Shown here: positions 47,641-55,925 of the stretch, piece after piece
Position numbering within the stretch: position 1 is the first letter of the stretch
Layout of the letters: every line of letters begins with the position of its first letter
IMG/VR virus record: IMGVR_UViG_3300017917_003637
Coordinates: 1 to 64,000 of that record
Source: a virus
DNA length: 64,000 nt
Direction: 5' to 3' (one strand)
Program-made: the position numbers and the translations under genes
Notes under the pieces: model-generated
Told to the model about the DNA's origin: nothing
Seen by the model: only the letters and a program-made list of their open reading frames with translations
Database searches by the model: none

Positions 47641-47649
47641 ATATTTATT
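47641..47649 (+). promoter_or_regulatory. Late-type motif ATATTTATT
   Basis: Upstream of the terminase gene at 47667. Confidence 0.64.
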
Positions 47650-47666
47650 ATAAAAAAGAAATAGAT

Positions 47667-49433
47667 ATGCTAACAGCACAAGAAATATTTAAAGAATATT
47701 CTAAGTGTCTCATGAATCCAATTTATGCGATTGAGACATACTTGGAAACGTTCGATAAGACGCAAGAAGGGTTTGTTCCCTTTAAACTATTTCCTAGACA
47801 AAAGGAGATTATAAACGCATACGAAAAGAACAGATTTAACTTGGTGACAAAACCAAGACAAGCTGGGGTTTCTACCACAACAGCAGCATATATGGCGATA
47901 AAAGTTGGATGGGCCGACGAGGATAACCCAGAAGCGGTTCTTATCATCGCCAACAAACAAGAATTGGCCTTCGAGTTCTTGGCCAAGATTAAAGACTTTT
48001 TATCTCAGTTACCTAGATGGGTTTGGGGTCATGAATATTATGGTAACCCTAAAAACGAGGGTAAATCAATTTTCCTTACCGATTCTAAAAAAGAAATTAA
48101 GTTACCTAACGGTAGTCGTGTTAAAGCAGTTGCAACATCTAAGGATGCTTTGCGTGGTTTTACACCAACCTTCCTTATCATGGATGAGGCTGCGTATATT
48201 GACAACGGAGCTGAGGTATTTGGTGCCGCTCTTACCGCATTAGGTACTGGGGGTAGAGCTACACTTATTTCTACACCTAACGGTATGGACCCATTATACT
48301 ACAAAACATATGACCAAGCAAGAACCAAAAAGAACAATTTCAACATTATTGAAATGAAATGGTATGAAGACTTGCGTTACAACAAAGACTTGAGATGGGT
48401 TAAGGGTGATGATATTGAAAAAGAAATATATTTTACTTTTGAATCCTATCAAAGAAGAATTGCAGATGGTTGGAAACCCACATCAAGCTGGTACGAAGAG
48501 ATGTGTATGGGTATGAACAACGATGCCCGTATGATTGCCCAAGAGCTTGATGTATCGTTTATTGGTTCTGGGGGTAATGTGATTAGTGAAGAATTTATCG
48601 AATACCACGAGAAAAACAATGTGTTGGAACCTAAGATAACCATGGGTCTTGAAAATGAGATATGGATATGGGAAGAACCACAGGAAGGACACCAATACAT
48701 TATGGGTGTTGACGTTTCTAGAGGTGATGGTGAGGATAGTTCTACGATTGTAATAATTGATTTTACGACCATGGAACAAGTAATGGAGTATCAAGGTAAG
48801 ATTCAACCAGACTTATTGGCTCAAATCGTTGAGGAATACGGTGAATTGTATGAGGCCTATACTGTTGTCGATGTTACTGGTGGTATGGGTGTGTCAACAG
48901 TTCTTAAATTACTTGAATTTAATTATAAGAGATTGCACTACGATGACGCAACTGGTAAAATTTTATCGGCTAGACAAAGAGAATTAAATAGCCATTTGAA
49001 GAAGGATAAAATCCCAGGATTTCACGCAACAAATGTTCGTGTACCGATGATTTCAAATTTGGAATATAAAATTAGAACCAATGCTATCAAGATACGTTCT
49101 AGTCGCTTGACTTCAGAAATGAAAACATTTATTTATAAGAATGGTAGACCTGACCACATGGAAGGTTATCATGATGACTTACTTATGTCATTGGCAATGT
49201 GTCTTTGGGTTATGGAACACTCATTTAAAAAACTTGAAAGACTAGAGAAACAAAATAAAGCGATATTAAATAGTTGGCTTAGTGGTGCGAATGTTTCGTC
49301 AACACCAACGATTAGAGATAAAGACCCAAATACTGGGAATATTACACAGAAAATAAACCCCACACATACTGCATATAAAAATGTTCAAGACCCTAGAGGT
49401 CAGTATTCGTGGTTATTTGCTAAACCAAGATAA
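47667..49433 (+). CDS. terL: Terminase large subunit (T4 gp17-like)
   Basis: 588 aa. ATPase part: Q-motif-like region PRQKEII, Walker A variant KPRQAGVST at residues 62-70, Walker B FLIMDEAAY at about 169-177, and a coupling motif near LISTPNG. Nuclease part: an RNase H-like core with IMGVDVSRGDGEDSS (about 343), TVVDVTGG (about 400) and YHDDLLMSLA (about 500) as the acidic triad. It packages DNA into proheads at the portal and cuts concatemers. No small terminase was recognised upstream. The next gene starts one base after its stop codon. Confidence 0.96.
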   Translation: MLTAQEIFKEYSKCLMNPIYAIETYLETFDKTQEGFVPFKLFPRQKEIINAYEKNRFNLVTKPRQAGVSTTTAAYMAIKVGWADEDNPEAVLIIANKQELAFEFLAKIKDFLSQLPRWVWGHEYYGNPKNEGKSIFLTDSKKEIKLPNGSRVKAVATSKDALRGFTPTFLIMDEAAYIDNGAEVFGAALTALGTGGRATLISTPNGMDPLYYKTYDQARTKKNNFNIIEMKWYEDLRYNKDLRWVKGDDIEKEIYFTFESYQRRIADGWKPTSSWYEEMCMGMNNDARMIAQELDVSFIGSGGNVISEEFIEYHEKNNVLEPKITMGLENEIWIWEEPQEGHQYIMGVDVSRGDGEDSSTIVIIDFTTMEQVMEYQGKIQPDLLAQIVEEYGELYEAYTVVDVTGGMGVSTVLKLLEFNYKRLHYDDATGKILSARQRELNSHLKKDKIPGFHATNVRVPMISNLEYKIRTNAIKIRSSRLTSEMKTFIYKNGRPDHMEGYHDDLLMSLAMCLWVMEHSFKKLERLEKQNKAILNSWLSGANVSSTPTIRDKDPNTGNITQKINPTHTAYKNVQDPRGQYSWLFAKPR

Positions 49434-49434
49434 A

Positions 49435-49701
49435 ATGGCAATAGATAGAAGAACTGTAGGTAACACAGCACCTAAAAAAAATGTGTTTGTTAGAAAAACA
49501 GGTGGTTTTGATGTATATAAATGGTCACCACAACCAAATAATTTTCAAAGGAAAGTACAAGTACCAAAACCAGTATATTTTTGCACAGCAAAAGCTGGTA
49601 CACAAGGTGAAGATAGCGTAACAACTTACGTTTATAATGTAATTATAGTTGACGGGGCTATTAATAAGATAGCTTATGTTGCTTGTAATTATGTTGTCTA
49701 A
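49435..49701 (+). CDS. Small protein between terminase and portal (88 aa)
   Basis: The ATG at 49435 follows the terminase stop directly; a longer frame starting inside the terminase is rejected. Basic N-terminus (MAIDRRTVGNTAPKKNVFVR), beta-rich C-terminus (VTTYVYNVIIVDGAINKIAY). Possible minor head/neck component. Confidence 0.6.
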   Translation: MAIDRRTVGNTAPKKNVFVRKTGGFDVYKWSPQPNNFQRKVQVPKPVYFCTAKAGTQGEDSVTTYVYNVIIVDGAINKIAYVACNYVV

Positions 49702-49746
49702 GTATTTAATTTCCAAGAAAAAACACTATATTAAAGATAAAAAATT

Positions 49747-51807
49747 ATGGCAAAAGAAAATTTAACAATATTTCAAAGGTTAAACAGAGTTGTTAACCCT
49801 AATTACAATCCACCACAAAAACAAACCACACAACGTTTTAATTTGGGTGGTGGTGAGTTGCTTAAGACTACAAGCAAAGCTGAATATGAATCGGCTAAAT
49901 TACAAGCACAACAAAATAAATACTTACAAAGCACATGGAAACGAGTTGAAAACGGTTTGTTTCAACAATCAATAAATTATGAAACAACTCGTGTTGGTTC
50001 TTATTCTGATTTTGAAGCCATGGAGTTTTACCCGACAATTGCTGCTGCGTTGGATGTGATGATGGAGGAATCTACCACGGTAAACGATAGAGGTAGAGTG
50101 CTTAATATTTATTCAGATAGCAAGCGTGTTAAGGGTATTCTTGAGGATTTATTTTTTAACAGACTAGATTTACACACTACGTTACCAATGTGGGTTAGAA
50201 ACACATGTAAATATGGTGATAATTTTGTCTACTTAAATATCAATGATAGACAAGGTATTGTATCCGCAAAACAAATGCCTAACTATGAAATGGAGCGTAG
50301 AGAAGCTGGGTTATATGATTTGGTTAGTGGTAGAGAATATTCTGATAACCAAGATGAAAATAAAGACAGAGTAAAATTCTATTGGAGAGGTCGTGATATT
50401 GAATTTAACTCATGGCAAATCGCCCATTTCCGTTTGTTAGGCGATGATAGACGTTTACCATACGGTACCTCGGTGTTAGAAAAAGCAAGACGTATTTGGA
50501 AACAACTTATCTTATCTGAAGACTCTATGCTTGTATATCGTGTAACTAGAGCACCAGAAAGACGTGTATATAAAATATATGTTGGTAACATTGATGATGC
50601 TGACGTTGAACAATACGTGAACGCGATTGCTGATAGATTTAAGCGTATGCCAATTATTGACCCTCAAACTGGACAAATTGACTTGAGATATAACCAATTA
50701 TCAAACGACCAAGATTTCTTTATCCCAGTTAGAGATGAGAGCGCTCCGAATCCAATTGATACGTTACCAGGTGCTGCCAATTTGGACCAAATTGCAGATA
50801 TTCAATACTTACAAGGTAACTTATTTACTGCTTTGCGTGTTCCTAAACCATTCTTAGGTTTTGAAGAAGCAACTGGTGAAGGGAAAAATCTTGCTTTGCA
50901 AGATATACGTTTTTCTAGAACCATAAACCGTATTCAACAATCTATGCTTCAAGAGTTAAACAAGATAGCAATTATTCATTTGTTTATTCTTGGATTTGAA
51001 GAAGATTTAGATAATTTTACGCTTACACTTAATAATCCATCAACACAAGCGGAAATGCTTAAAGTTGAACACATGCAAACCAAAGTTACTCTTGTTAAAG
51101 ATTCTGTTACTGATATCGGAAATGGTTTTGGTGTTATGTCTTGGACCAGAGCTCACAGAGAAATATTGGGTTGGTCTGACGATGAAATCAAACAAGACTT
51201 ACTTGAACAACGTATGGAGAAAGCCGCTGCTGCTGAATTACAAAATACAGCCGCAGTTATTAAACATACTGGTATGTTTGATGCCGTTGATAAAATATAC
51301 GGTGATTACCAAGCCGCTCTTAAAGGCGCTGAAGGTGGTGAAGCCGCTGGCGGAGAAGCTGGTGGCGGAGGCGGAGGCTTCGGCGGTGGTGGTCTAGGTG
51401 GTGAAGATTTAGACTTTGGAGCTGAGGGTGGTGCTGAAGGTGGTGAAGAAGCTGCTGGTGGTGAAGAAGCTGCTGGTTTTGGAGGTGAAGCTGGTGCCGC
51501 TCCTGAGGCTGGTGCCGCTCCTGAGGCTGGTGCAACACCTGAAGCTGGTGGTGAAACACCAGAAGGTTTAGCTGAATCACTTAAAAAAACTGAAAAAGTC
51601 TTAACAGAAAGAAAAGAATACTTGGCTAAAAAGTTAAATGAAAGGAACCAAAAATATCAAAAAAGATTTGTTGATGTATTGGTGGAATCTGTTAAGGAAA
51701 AAAACGGAAATGAAGATGTTAGTGTTAAAATATATGACAAGAACGTTAAAATTAACGAAGACGTTAACAATATGATAAATGACATAAATAAAATGTTGGA
51801 TGAATAA
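49747..51807 (+). CDS. Portal protein (T4 gp20-like)
   Basis: 686 aa. The pattern fits the T4-type portal: a basic N-terminus, QSINYETTRVGSYSDFEAME, FYPTIAAALDVMMEEST, MWVRNTCKYGDNFVYL, FYWRGRDIEFNSWQIAHFRL, LRVPKPFLGFEEATGEGK and a long C-terminal helical region. Unusual is a Gly/Ala/Glu-rich low-complexity segment at about 525-610, followed by a coiled coil (KTEKVLTERKEYLAKKLNER). It forms the dodecameric DNA gate at one vertex. The promoter is a weak late-type sequence (GTATTTAAT at 49702 region). Confidence 0.93.
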   Translation: MAKENLTIFQRLNRVVNPNYNPPQKQTTQRFNLGGGELLKTTSKAEYESAKLQAQQNKYLQSTWKRVENGLFQQSINYETTRVGSYSDFEAMEFYPTIAAALDVMMEESTTVNDRGRVLNIYSDSKRVKGILEDLFFNRLDLHTTLPMWVRNTCKYGDNFVYLNINDRQGIVSAKQMPNYEMERREAGLYDLVSGREYSDNQDENKDRVKFYWRGRDIEFNSWQIAHFRLLGDDRRLPYGTSVLEKARRIWKQLILSEDSMLVYRVTRAPERRVYKIYVGNIDDADVEQYVNAIADRFKRMPIIDPQTGQIDLRYNQLSNDQDFFIPVRDESAPNPIDTLPGAANLDQIADIQYLQGNLFTALRVPKPFLGFEEATGEGKNLALQDIRFSRTINRIQQSMLQELNKIAIIHLFILGFEEDLDNFTLTLNNPSTQAEMLKVEHMQTKVTLVKDSVTDIGNGFGVMSWTRAHREILGWSDDEIKQDLLEQRMEKAAAAELQNTAAVIKHTGMFDAVDKIYGDYQAALKGAEGGEAAGGEAGGGGGGFGGGGLGGEDLDFGAEGGAEGGEEAAGGEEAAGFGGEAGAAPEAGAAPEAGATPEAGGETPEGLAESLKKTEKVLTERKEYLAKKLNERNQKYQKRFVDVLVESVKEKNGNEDVSVKIYDKNVKINEDVNNMINDINKMLDE

Positions 51808-51827
51808 GTATTTTGCTTTAAAACTTC

Positions 51828-51836
51828 ATATTTATT
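51828..51836 (+). promoter_or_regulatory. Late-type motif ATATTTATT
   Basis: Upstream of 51851. Confidence 0.64.
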
Positions 51837-51850
51837 AATAAAAATTAGTT

Positions 51851-52636
51851 ATGCAAAATTTTGGAAAAATAAAAAACGCTTTTAGTGAAATTTTGGCCGA
51901 GGGAATAGCTTCAAACGATGTAGCAAAAAAGAACTTGTTCAAAAAATATGTTAAGACACTTAAAGAAAGCGAAATATTAAAAACACAATTTTTGGTTTAC
52001 GAAAATATTGAAAACGTGGTAGAAAATGACCAGTTTTCAGCTAACTTGATTGTTAATGAAAATTTATCATTATTAAACAAGTTCAAGAAAAAAGACATCT
52101 TAAAAGAAAACCAAAAATTAATTGAACTGTCTGATGAAGTTAAAGCTAAATTAGATGAGTCATATGAAGAAAGAATATCAAATTTACATGAGTCATTAAG
52201 TAGTTTATTGTTTTTAGATAAATCAGCTAAGACTGTAAATGAAATCGCTAAGAATACAAAGAATGTTTTGGATTACATCACAACTAATAAAGTTAAAACA
52301 GTTGATGAGTCTTACGACGTCCCTAATAGTATGCTTAGCTCAATTCTTGTTGAGAAATACAACGAAAGATATTCTGATTTAACAGAATCAGAAAAAGAAG
52401 TAATCAAAATTTTAATTGAATCAACGGATGAACAAAAAATTGAGTTGTATTCAAAAATTTCAAACGAATGTATCGATTTAATTGATTCTAAACTAAATGA
52501 ATCTGATTTGGAGACAAAAGACAGATTATTAAGAGTTAAGGATAAATTGTTGAGAACAAGAGTTAAAATTGATGAGGATTTTTCTAAAAACATATCAAAA
52601 TTAGTTGATTTAAAAAAAACCTTAGATAACGAATAA
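51851..52636 (+). CDS. Candidate prohead core/structural protein (261 aa)
   Basis: MQNFGKIKNAFSEILAEG contains L-A-E at residues 15-17, a possible gp21 site. The rest is helical and charged with many Asn, Glu, Lys and Leu, without Cys-rich or beta modules. Position between portal and prohead protease is where T4 has the core proteins gp67 and gp68, so a core role is plausible. No sequence similarity can be claimed. Confidence 0.6.
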   Translation: MQNFGKIKNAFSEILAEGIASNDVAKKNLFKKYVKTLKESEILKTQFLVYENIENVVENDQFSANLIVNENLSLLNKFKKKDILKENQKLIELSDEVKAKLDESYEERISNLHESLSSLLFLDKSAKTVNEIAKNTKNVLDYITTNKVKTVDESYDVPNSMLSSILVEKYNERYSDLTESEKEVIKILIESTDEQKIELYSKISNECIDLIDSKLNESDLETKDRLLRVKDKLLRTRVKIDEDFSKNISKLVDLKKTLDNE

Positions 52637-52651
52637 AAAAACCAATAGTTT

Positions 52652-52873
52652 ATGGACAAGTTTCAAAATATAGCGCCTAGCGAAAATATCTTAAAATTAA
52701 GAAAACTAACAGAGCAAATTTGTTCTGTTGAACCAAAGGATGAGTGTCTGATGAATGAATTAAAATTGATTATTGATAAAGGGACTGAAGCTATATTATC
52801 GTCTAAAACTGAAAGAACAAAATTGAAATATTACGAAAATATGTTTTTAGAAATAAAAAAACTTATAGATTAA
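52652..52873 (+). CDS. Small helical late protein (73 aa)
   Basis: Helical protein with two Cys (QICSVEPKDECLMNELKLII). In the same transcript as 51851 (15-base gap) and 52886 (12-base gap). Function unknown. Confidence 0.58.
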   Translation: MDKFQNIAPSENILKLRKLTEQICSVEPKDECLMNELKLIIDKGTEAILSSKTERTKLKYYENMFLEIKKLID

Positions 52874-52885
52874 AATTTATAAACA

Positions 52886-53221
52886 ATGGCAGAAAATAAA
52901 GACACTTGGGCTGATTACAGTAAATTAGTATTGAAAGAGTTGGAACGTTTAAACGAGAATCATGAAAAAATGCGTTCAGATTTTGATTCTAGACTTAATG
53001 AAATGAATCTTAAATTAAATGATGTTAAGGGTATAGAAAAAAGTGTAAATCAAAATAGTGAGTGGATTCAAAAGGTAAATGATATTTGGTCACCAGTACA
53101 AATGAAAGAAGCTAAAGACGAACTTTATAGACAAAAAAATCGTTGGGTAGCGGTTATCGCTATCATGAGTTTCATTCAAGTAATAATGGGTGTTATATTA
53201 TCACTTTGGGGTAAAATTTAA
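52886..53221 (+). CDS. Coiled-coil protein with C-terminal membrane helix (111 aa)
   Basis: Residues about 10-65 are coiled coil (VLKELERLNENHEKMRSDFD...); residues about 88-108 are a transmembrane helix (WVAVIAIMSFIQVIMGVILS). The layout resembles XhlA/holin-accessory or membrane-anchored assembly proteins. No lysozyme lies nearby, so holin function is only a possibility; anchoring the prohead initiation complex is another. Confidence 0.62.
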   Translation: MAENKDTWADYSKLVLKELERLNENHEKMRSDFDSRLNEMNLKLNDVKGIEKSVNQNSEWIQKVNDIWSPVQMKEAKDELYRQKNRWVAVIAIMSFIQVIMGVILSLWGKI

Positions 53222-53253
53222 TTTGACTTTTACCAGGTAATTTCTTATATTTG
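53222..53253 (+). promoter_or_regulatory. Bacteroidota sigma-A-type promoter
   Basis: TTTG at 53222 and TATATTTG at 53246-53253, within the late head block; drives 53270. Confidence 0.8.
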
Positions 53254-53269
53254 TATAAAATACAAACAT

Positions 53270-53713
53270 ATGAAATCAGGAAAACAAATTAAGATGGAAA
53301 ATTACAAAAATTACAATATAACCTACGGTTGTGTTGACAACAAGAACCCTAAATCTGTCTTTATAAACATCACAGCATGGGTAGAACCATTATCAGAAGA
53401 AGAAGAGGATTATAATAAAATTATAAAATCTCTTAACAAAAAAATTAGACAATCAGTTTATAACTTTTTGTCAACCAATAACACAACTTCTTTTGTTAAA
53501 GATAAAACAATAGTTGATTTGGACCTTAGGGAATCTGGAATCAAATTTGGAAAAAGAAGTTTTATGAGTTGTGAGGTTACTCTATTTCAAAATGAGGATA
53601 ATAGTATCAACTCAGACATTGTTAAAAAAGGATTAAATTTAATATCAAATCTTGTAATAGATGAGATATTTGAAAACGATGAAGATTTTAAATATCATAA
53701 AAGAAAACAGTAA
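53270..53713 (+). CDS. Hypothetical protein (147 aa)
   Basis: The start at 53270 follows the host-type promoter; an internal ATG at 53294 is an alternative. It has a beta-rich core (YNITYGCVDNKNPKSVFINI, KTIVDLDLRESGIKFGKRSF) and charged helices. Its separate host-type promoter and terminator inside the head operon suggest different timing from its neighbours. Confidence 0.62.
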   Translation: MKSGKQIKMENYKNYNITYGCVDNKNPKSVFINITAWVEPLSEEEEDYNKIIKSLNKKIRQSVYNFLSTNNTTSFVKDKTIVDLDLRESGIKFGKRSFMSCEVTLFQNEDNSINSDIVKKGLNLISNLVIDEIFENDEDFKYHKRKQ

Positions 53714-53718
53714 AAATT

Positions 53719-53748
53719 AAACCCAGCCCTTAAAAGCTGGGTTTTTTT
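53719..53748 (+). terminator. Rho-independent terminator
   Basis: AAACCCAGC/GCTGGGTTT, loop CCTTAAAA, T tract. Confidence 0.88.
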
Positions 53749-53759
53749 ATTTGATGAAC

Positions 53760-53768
53760 ATATTTATA
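53760..53768 (+). promoter_or_regulatory. Late-type motif ATATTTATA
   Basis: Followed by TCTATAAGAG; upstream of the prohead protease gene. Confidence 0.66.
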
Positions 53769-53787
53769 TCTATAAGAGTTTAATATT

Positions 53788-54513
53788 ATGGATATAAATT
53801 ATAAAGACTTTAGAATACTTAAGAGAGGTGAATCTGGTTGGGGTGGCCTTATTGAGCACGATGCTGGGTATATTAGCCCAGATGAACCTAGAAACCAACC
53901 ATTCATCAACGAAATCAAAAAACTAGACGGTGGCAGCAAATTAGCCATAGTCGAGCCGTTAATCGTATATGTAGTACTTCAAAAATACGGAATCCTTAAT
54001 CGTAACGGTAGGGTATATCCAGAATCAGTATTAAAAAAACAAGTTAATCTTTATCAAGAAGCAATTCGTGAGCGTAGAGCGGTTGGTGAATTAGACCACC
54101 CAGAATCTTCAATTATTGCTGGTGATAGAATTTCACATAATATTATTGAAACTTGGTGGGAAGGACAAACCCTTATGGGTAAGATGGAAATCCTTATGAC
54201 TCCAGGTTTTATAAACTATGGTATTGTATCAACTAAGGGTGATGAGGTTGCAAACTTATTGAGAAACAGAATCAAGATTGGAGTTTCTTCTAGAGGTGTT
54301 GGTTCGCTTAAAGAAGGTAAAAACGGAGAACAAATAGTACAAGATGATTTTGAAATTATTTGTTGGGATGTGGTTACAGCACCTTCAACTCCAGATGCTT
54401 GGATTGGCCGTAGCGCTGAAGAAATGAAGCCATATGTTGAAAACACTGAAGTTAAAAAACCAATTATCAAAGAAACACTTAAGGATAACTTAGATAAATT
54501 TTTAGCTGATTAA
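53788..54513 (+). CDS. Prohead core protease (T4 gp21-like)
   Basis: 241 aa. GILNRNGRVYP (about 68-78), GELDHPE with catalytic His104, and IKIGVSSRGVGSL with catalytic Ser167 or Ser168 are the diagnostic motifs of T4 gp21-type herpes-like proteases. DFEIICWDVVTAPSTPDAWI closes the domain. The enzyme is active inside the prohead and cuts scaffold, capsid and internal proteins after (L/I)-x-E. This specificity fits LLTE|A in the capsid protein and L-R-E in the recurrent N-terminal tags. Confidence 0.94.
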   Translation: MDINYKDFRILKRGESGWGGLIEHDAGYISPDEPRNQPFINEIKKLDGGSKLAIVEPLIVYVVLQKYGILNRNGRVYPESVLKKQVNLYQEAIRERRAVGELDHPESSIIAGDRISHNIIETWWEGQTLMGKMEILMTPGFINYGIVSTKGDEVANLLRNRIKIGVSSRGVGSLKEGKNGEQIVQDDFEIICWDVVTAPSTPDAWIGRSAEEMKPYVENTEVKKPIIKETLKDNLDKFLAD

Positions 54514-54565
54514 CACAAAATAATTAATTTTTTTAGCTAAAAAGTGATTTTTGCTAAAAACACAC

Positions 54566-54574
54566 ATATTTATT
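54566..54574 (+). promoter_or_regulatory. Late-type motif ATATTTATT
   Basis: Upstream of the scaffold gene; a second ACTATTTATC lies at about 54594. Confidence 0.62.
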
Positions 54575-54633
54575 AACAAATGAGTTAACACTCACTATTT
54601 ATCTAATAAAAAAATTATCTTAATTAAAAAGAA

Positions 54634-55890
54634 ATGGCAGATAAAAAATCAATACTTGAAGAAGCCCTTTTGGATATCAATCATATTCAAAATGCTCTTA
54701 ATGCTAATACCAAAGAAATACTTCGTTCGGTAGCGAAAGAAGAAATTAACGGTGTTGTGAAAGAGTCTCTAGAAGAAGAGATTTACGAAGAAGAAGAAGT
54801 AGAGGAAACTATGGATGAAGCTACTGAAGAAGTAGAAGAAACTATGGATGAATCTATGGAAGAAATTGAAGAAGGTTATATGGAAGAAGAAGGTGACCTT
54901 GAAGAAGGCGACCTTGAAGAAGAAAGCATGGATGAAGACATGGATGAACTTGATATGACTGACGCATCAGATGATGAAGTTATTGCTATCTACAAAAAAA
55001 TGAGTGGTGATGATGAAATCGAAATTGTAGGCGATGAATTACGCTTAAACATTTCAGAACCAGGTGAATACGTTGTTAAACTTAACGGCGCTGACGAAAT
55101 GGGTGACGAAGACATGGAAGATGAATTAGAATTGGAACCAGCTGACGATATTATGGGTGGTGACGATGAAGAAGACATGGACATGGATATTGAAGATACC
55201 GATGAAGAAGGTGACGAAGAAGATTTTGACTACGAAATCGAAATGGATGACGAGGAAGACATGGGCGACGAAGAAGACGACATGGAAGATGAAGAATCTA
55301 TGGATGACGAAGAAATGGGTGACGAAGAAGAGGAAGAAGAAATTGAAGAATCTTTGGGATACACAAGAGGTTATGCTGGTAGACAAGGCGCTAGAAAAAA
55401 TGGTGCTGCTCACTTACCAAAACCTAAATCTGAAAGTGTAAATGAAACAATCGCTGCAAAAAAATTAGTTTCTGAAACAGCTAAAAAATATAATGCTTTA
55501 TTAACTGAAGCAACTAAACTTAAAGCTGAGAATAATGAATTCAGAGCAGCTCTTAAAGAGTTTAGAACAAAATTGGTAGAAACTGTAGTTTTCAATAGCA
55601 ATTTAACTTACGTAACTAAATTGTTTATGGAACACTCAACAACCAAAGGTGAAAAAGATTCAATCCTTAAAAGATTTGATGATGTAACTAGCCTTAAAGA
55701 ATCAAAAAAACTTTATAAAACTATTGCTAACGAATTGGAGTCTAGAAAACCAATTTCAGAATCAGTAGAAAATAAAATCATTAAAGAAGCTACTAGTGGT
55801 GTATCAAAACAAATTGTAGAAAGCACCGCTTATGTAGACCCTTCAACAAAGAGAATCATGGATTTGATTAACAGAGTTGAAAGAAGATAA
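54634..55890 (+). CDS. Prohead scaffold protein (T4 gp22-like)
   Basis: 418 aa. A short helical start (MADKKSILEEALLDINHIQN) is followed by an extreme Glu/Asp/Met-rich region (residues about 45-245) and a C-terminal helical domain (ETAKKYNALLTEATKLKAEN, EFRAALKEFRTKLVETVVFN, TYVTKLFMEH), the pattern of T4-type scaffold C-termini. It sits between the prohead protease and the capsid gene, as gp22 does in T4. It should be degraded by the protease; L-x-E sites occur throughout (for example LLTEA). Confidence 0.9.
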   Translation: MADKKSILEEALLDINHIQNALNANTKEILRSVAKEEINGVVKESLEEEIYEEEEVEETMDEATEEVEETMDESMEEIEEGYMEEEGDLEEGDLEEESMDEDMDELDMTDASDDEVIAIYKKMSGDDEIEIVGDELRLNISEPGEYVVKLNGADEMGDEDMEDELELEPADDIMGGDDEEDMDMDIEDTDEEGDEEDFDYEIEMDDEEDMGDEEDDMEDEESMDDEEMGDEEEEEEIEESLGYTRGYAGRQGARKNGAAHLPKPKSESVNETIAAKKLVSETAKKYNALLTEATKLKAENNEFRAALKEFRTKLVETVVFNSNLTYVTKLFMEHSTTKGEKDSILKRFDDVTSLKESKKLYKTIANELESRKPISESVENKIIKEATSGVSKQIVESTAYVDPSTKRIMDLINRVERR

Positions 55891-55925
55891 TAATAACAAC
55901 CCAAAAAATAAAAACTTAAAAAACT

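Noticed and set aside
51320-51580. Minus-strand frame rich in His, Leu and Gln inside the portal gene
   Set aside because: Shadow of the Gly/Ala-rich segment of the portal; no start context.
52886-53221. Holin
   Set aside because: One C-terminal membrane helix and coiled coil are compatible with a holin accessory protein, but no endolysin is nearby and no holin motif is seen.
55126-55441. Open frames on both strands inside the scaffold gene
   Set aside because: They arise from the GAA/GAT-rich repeats encoding the acidic region and give Phe/Val- or Lys/Trp-rich nonsense.
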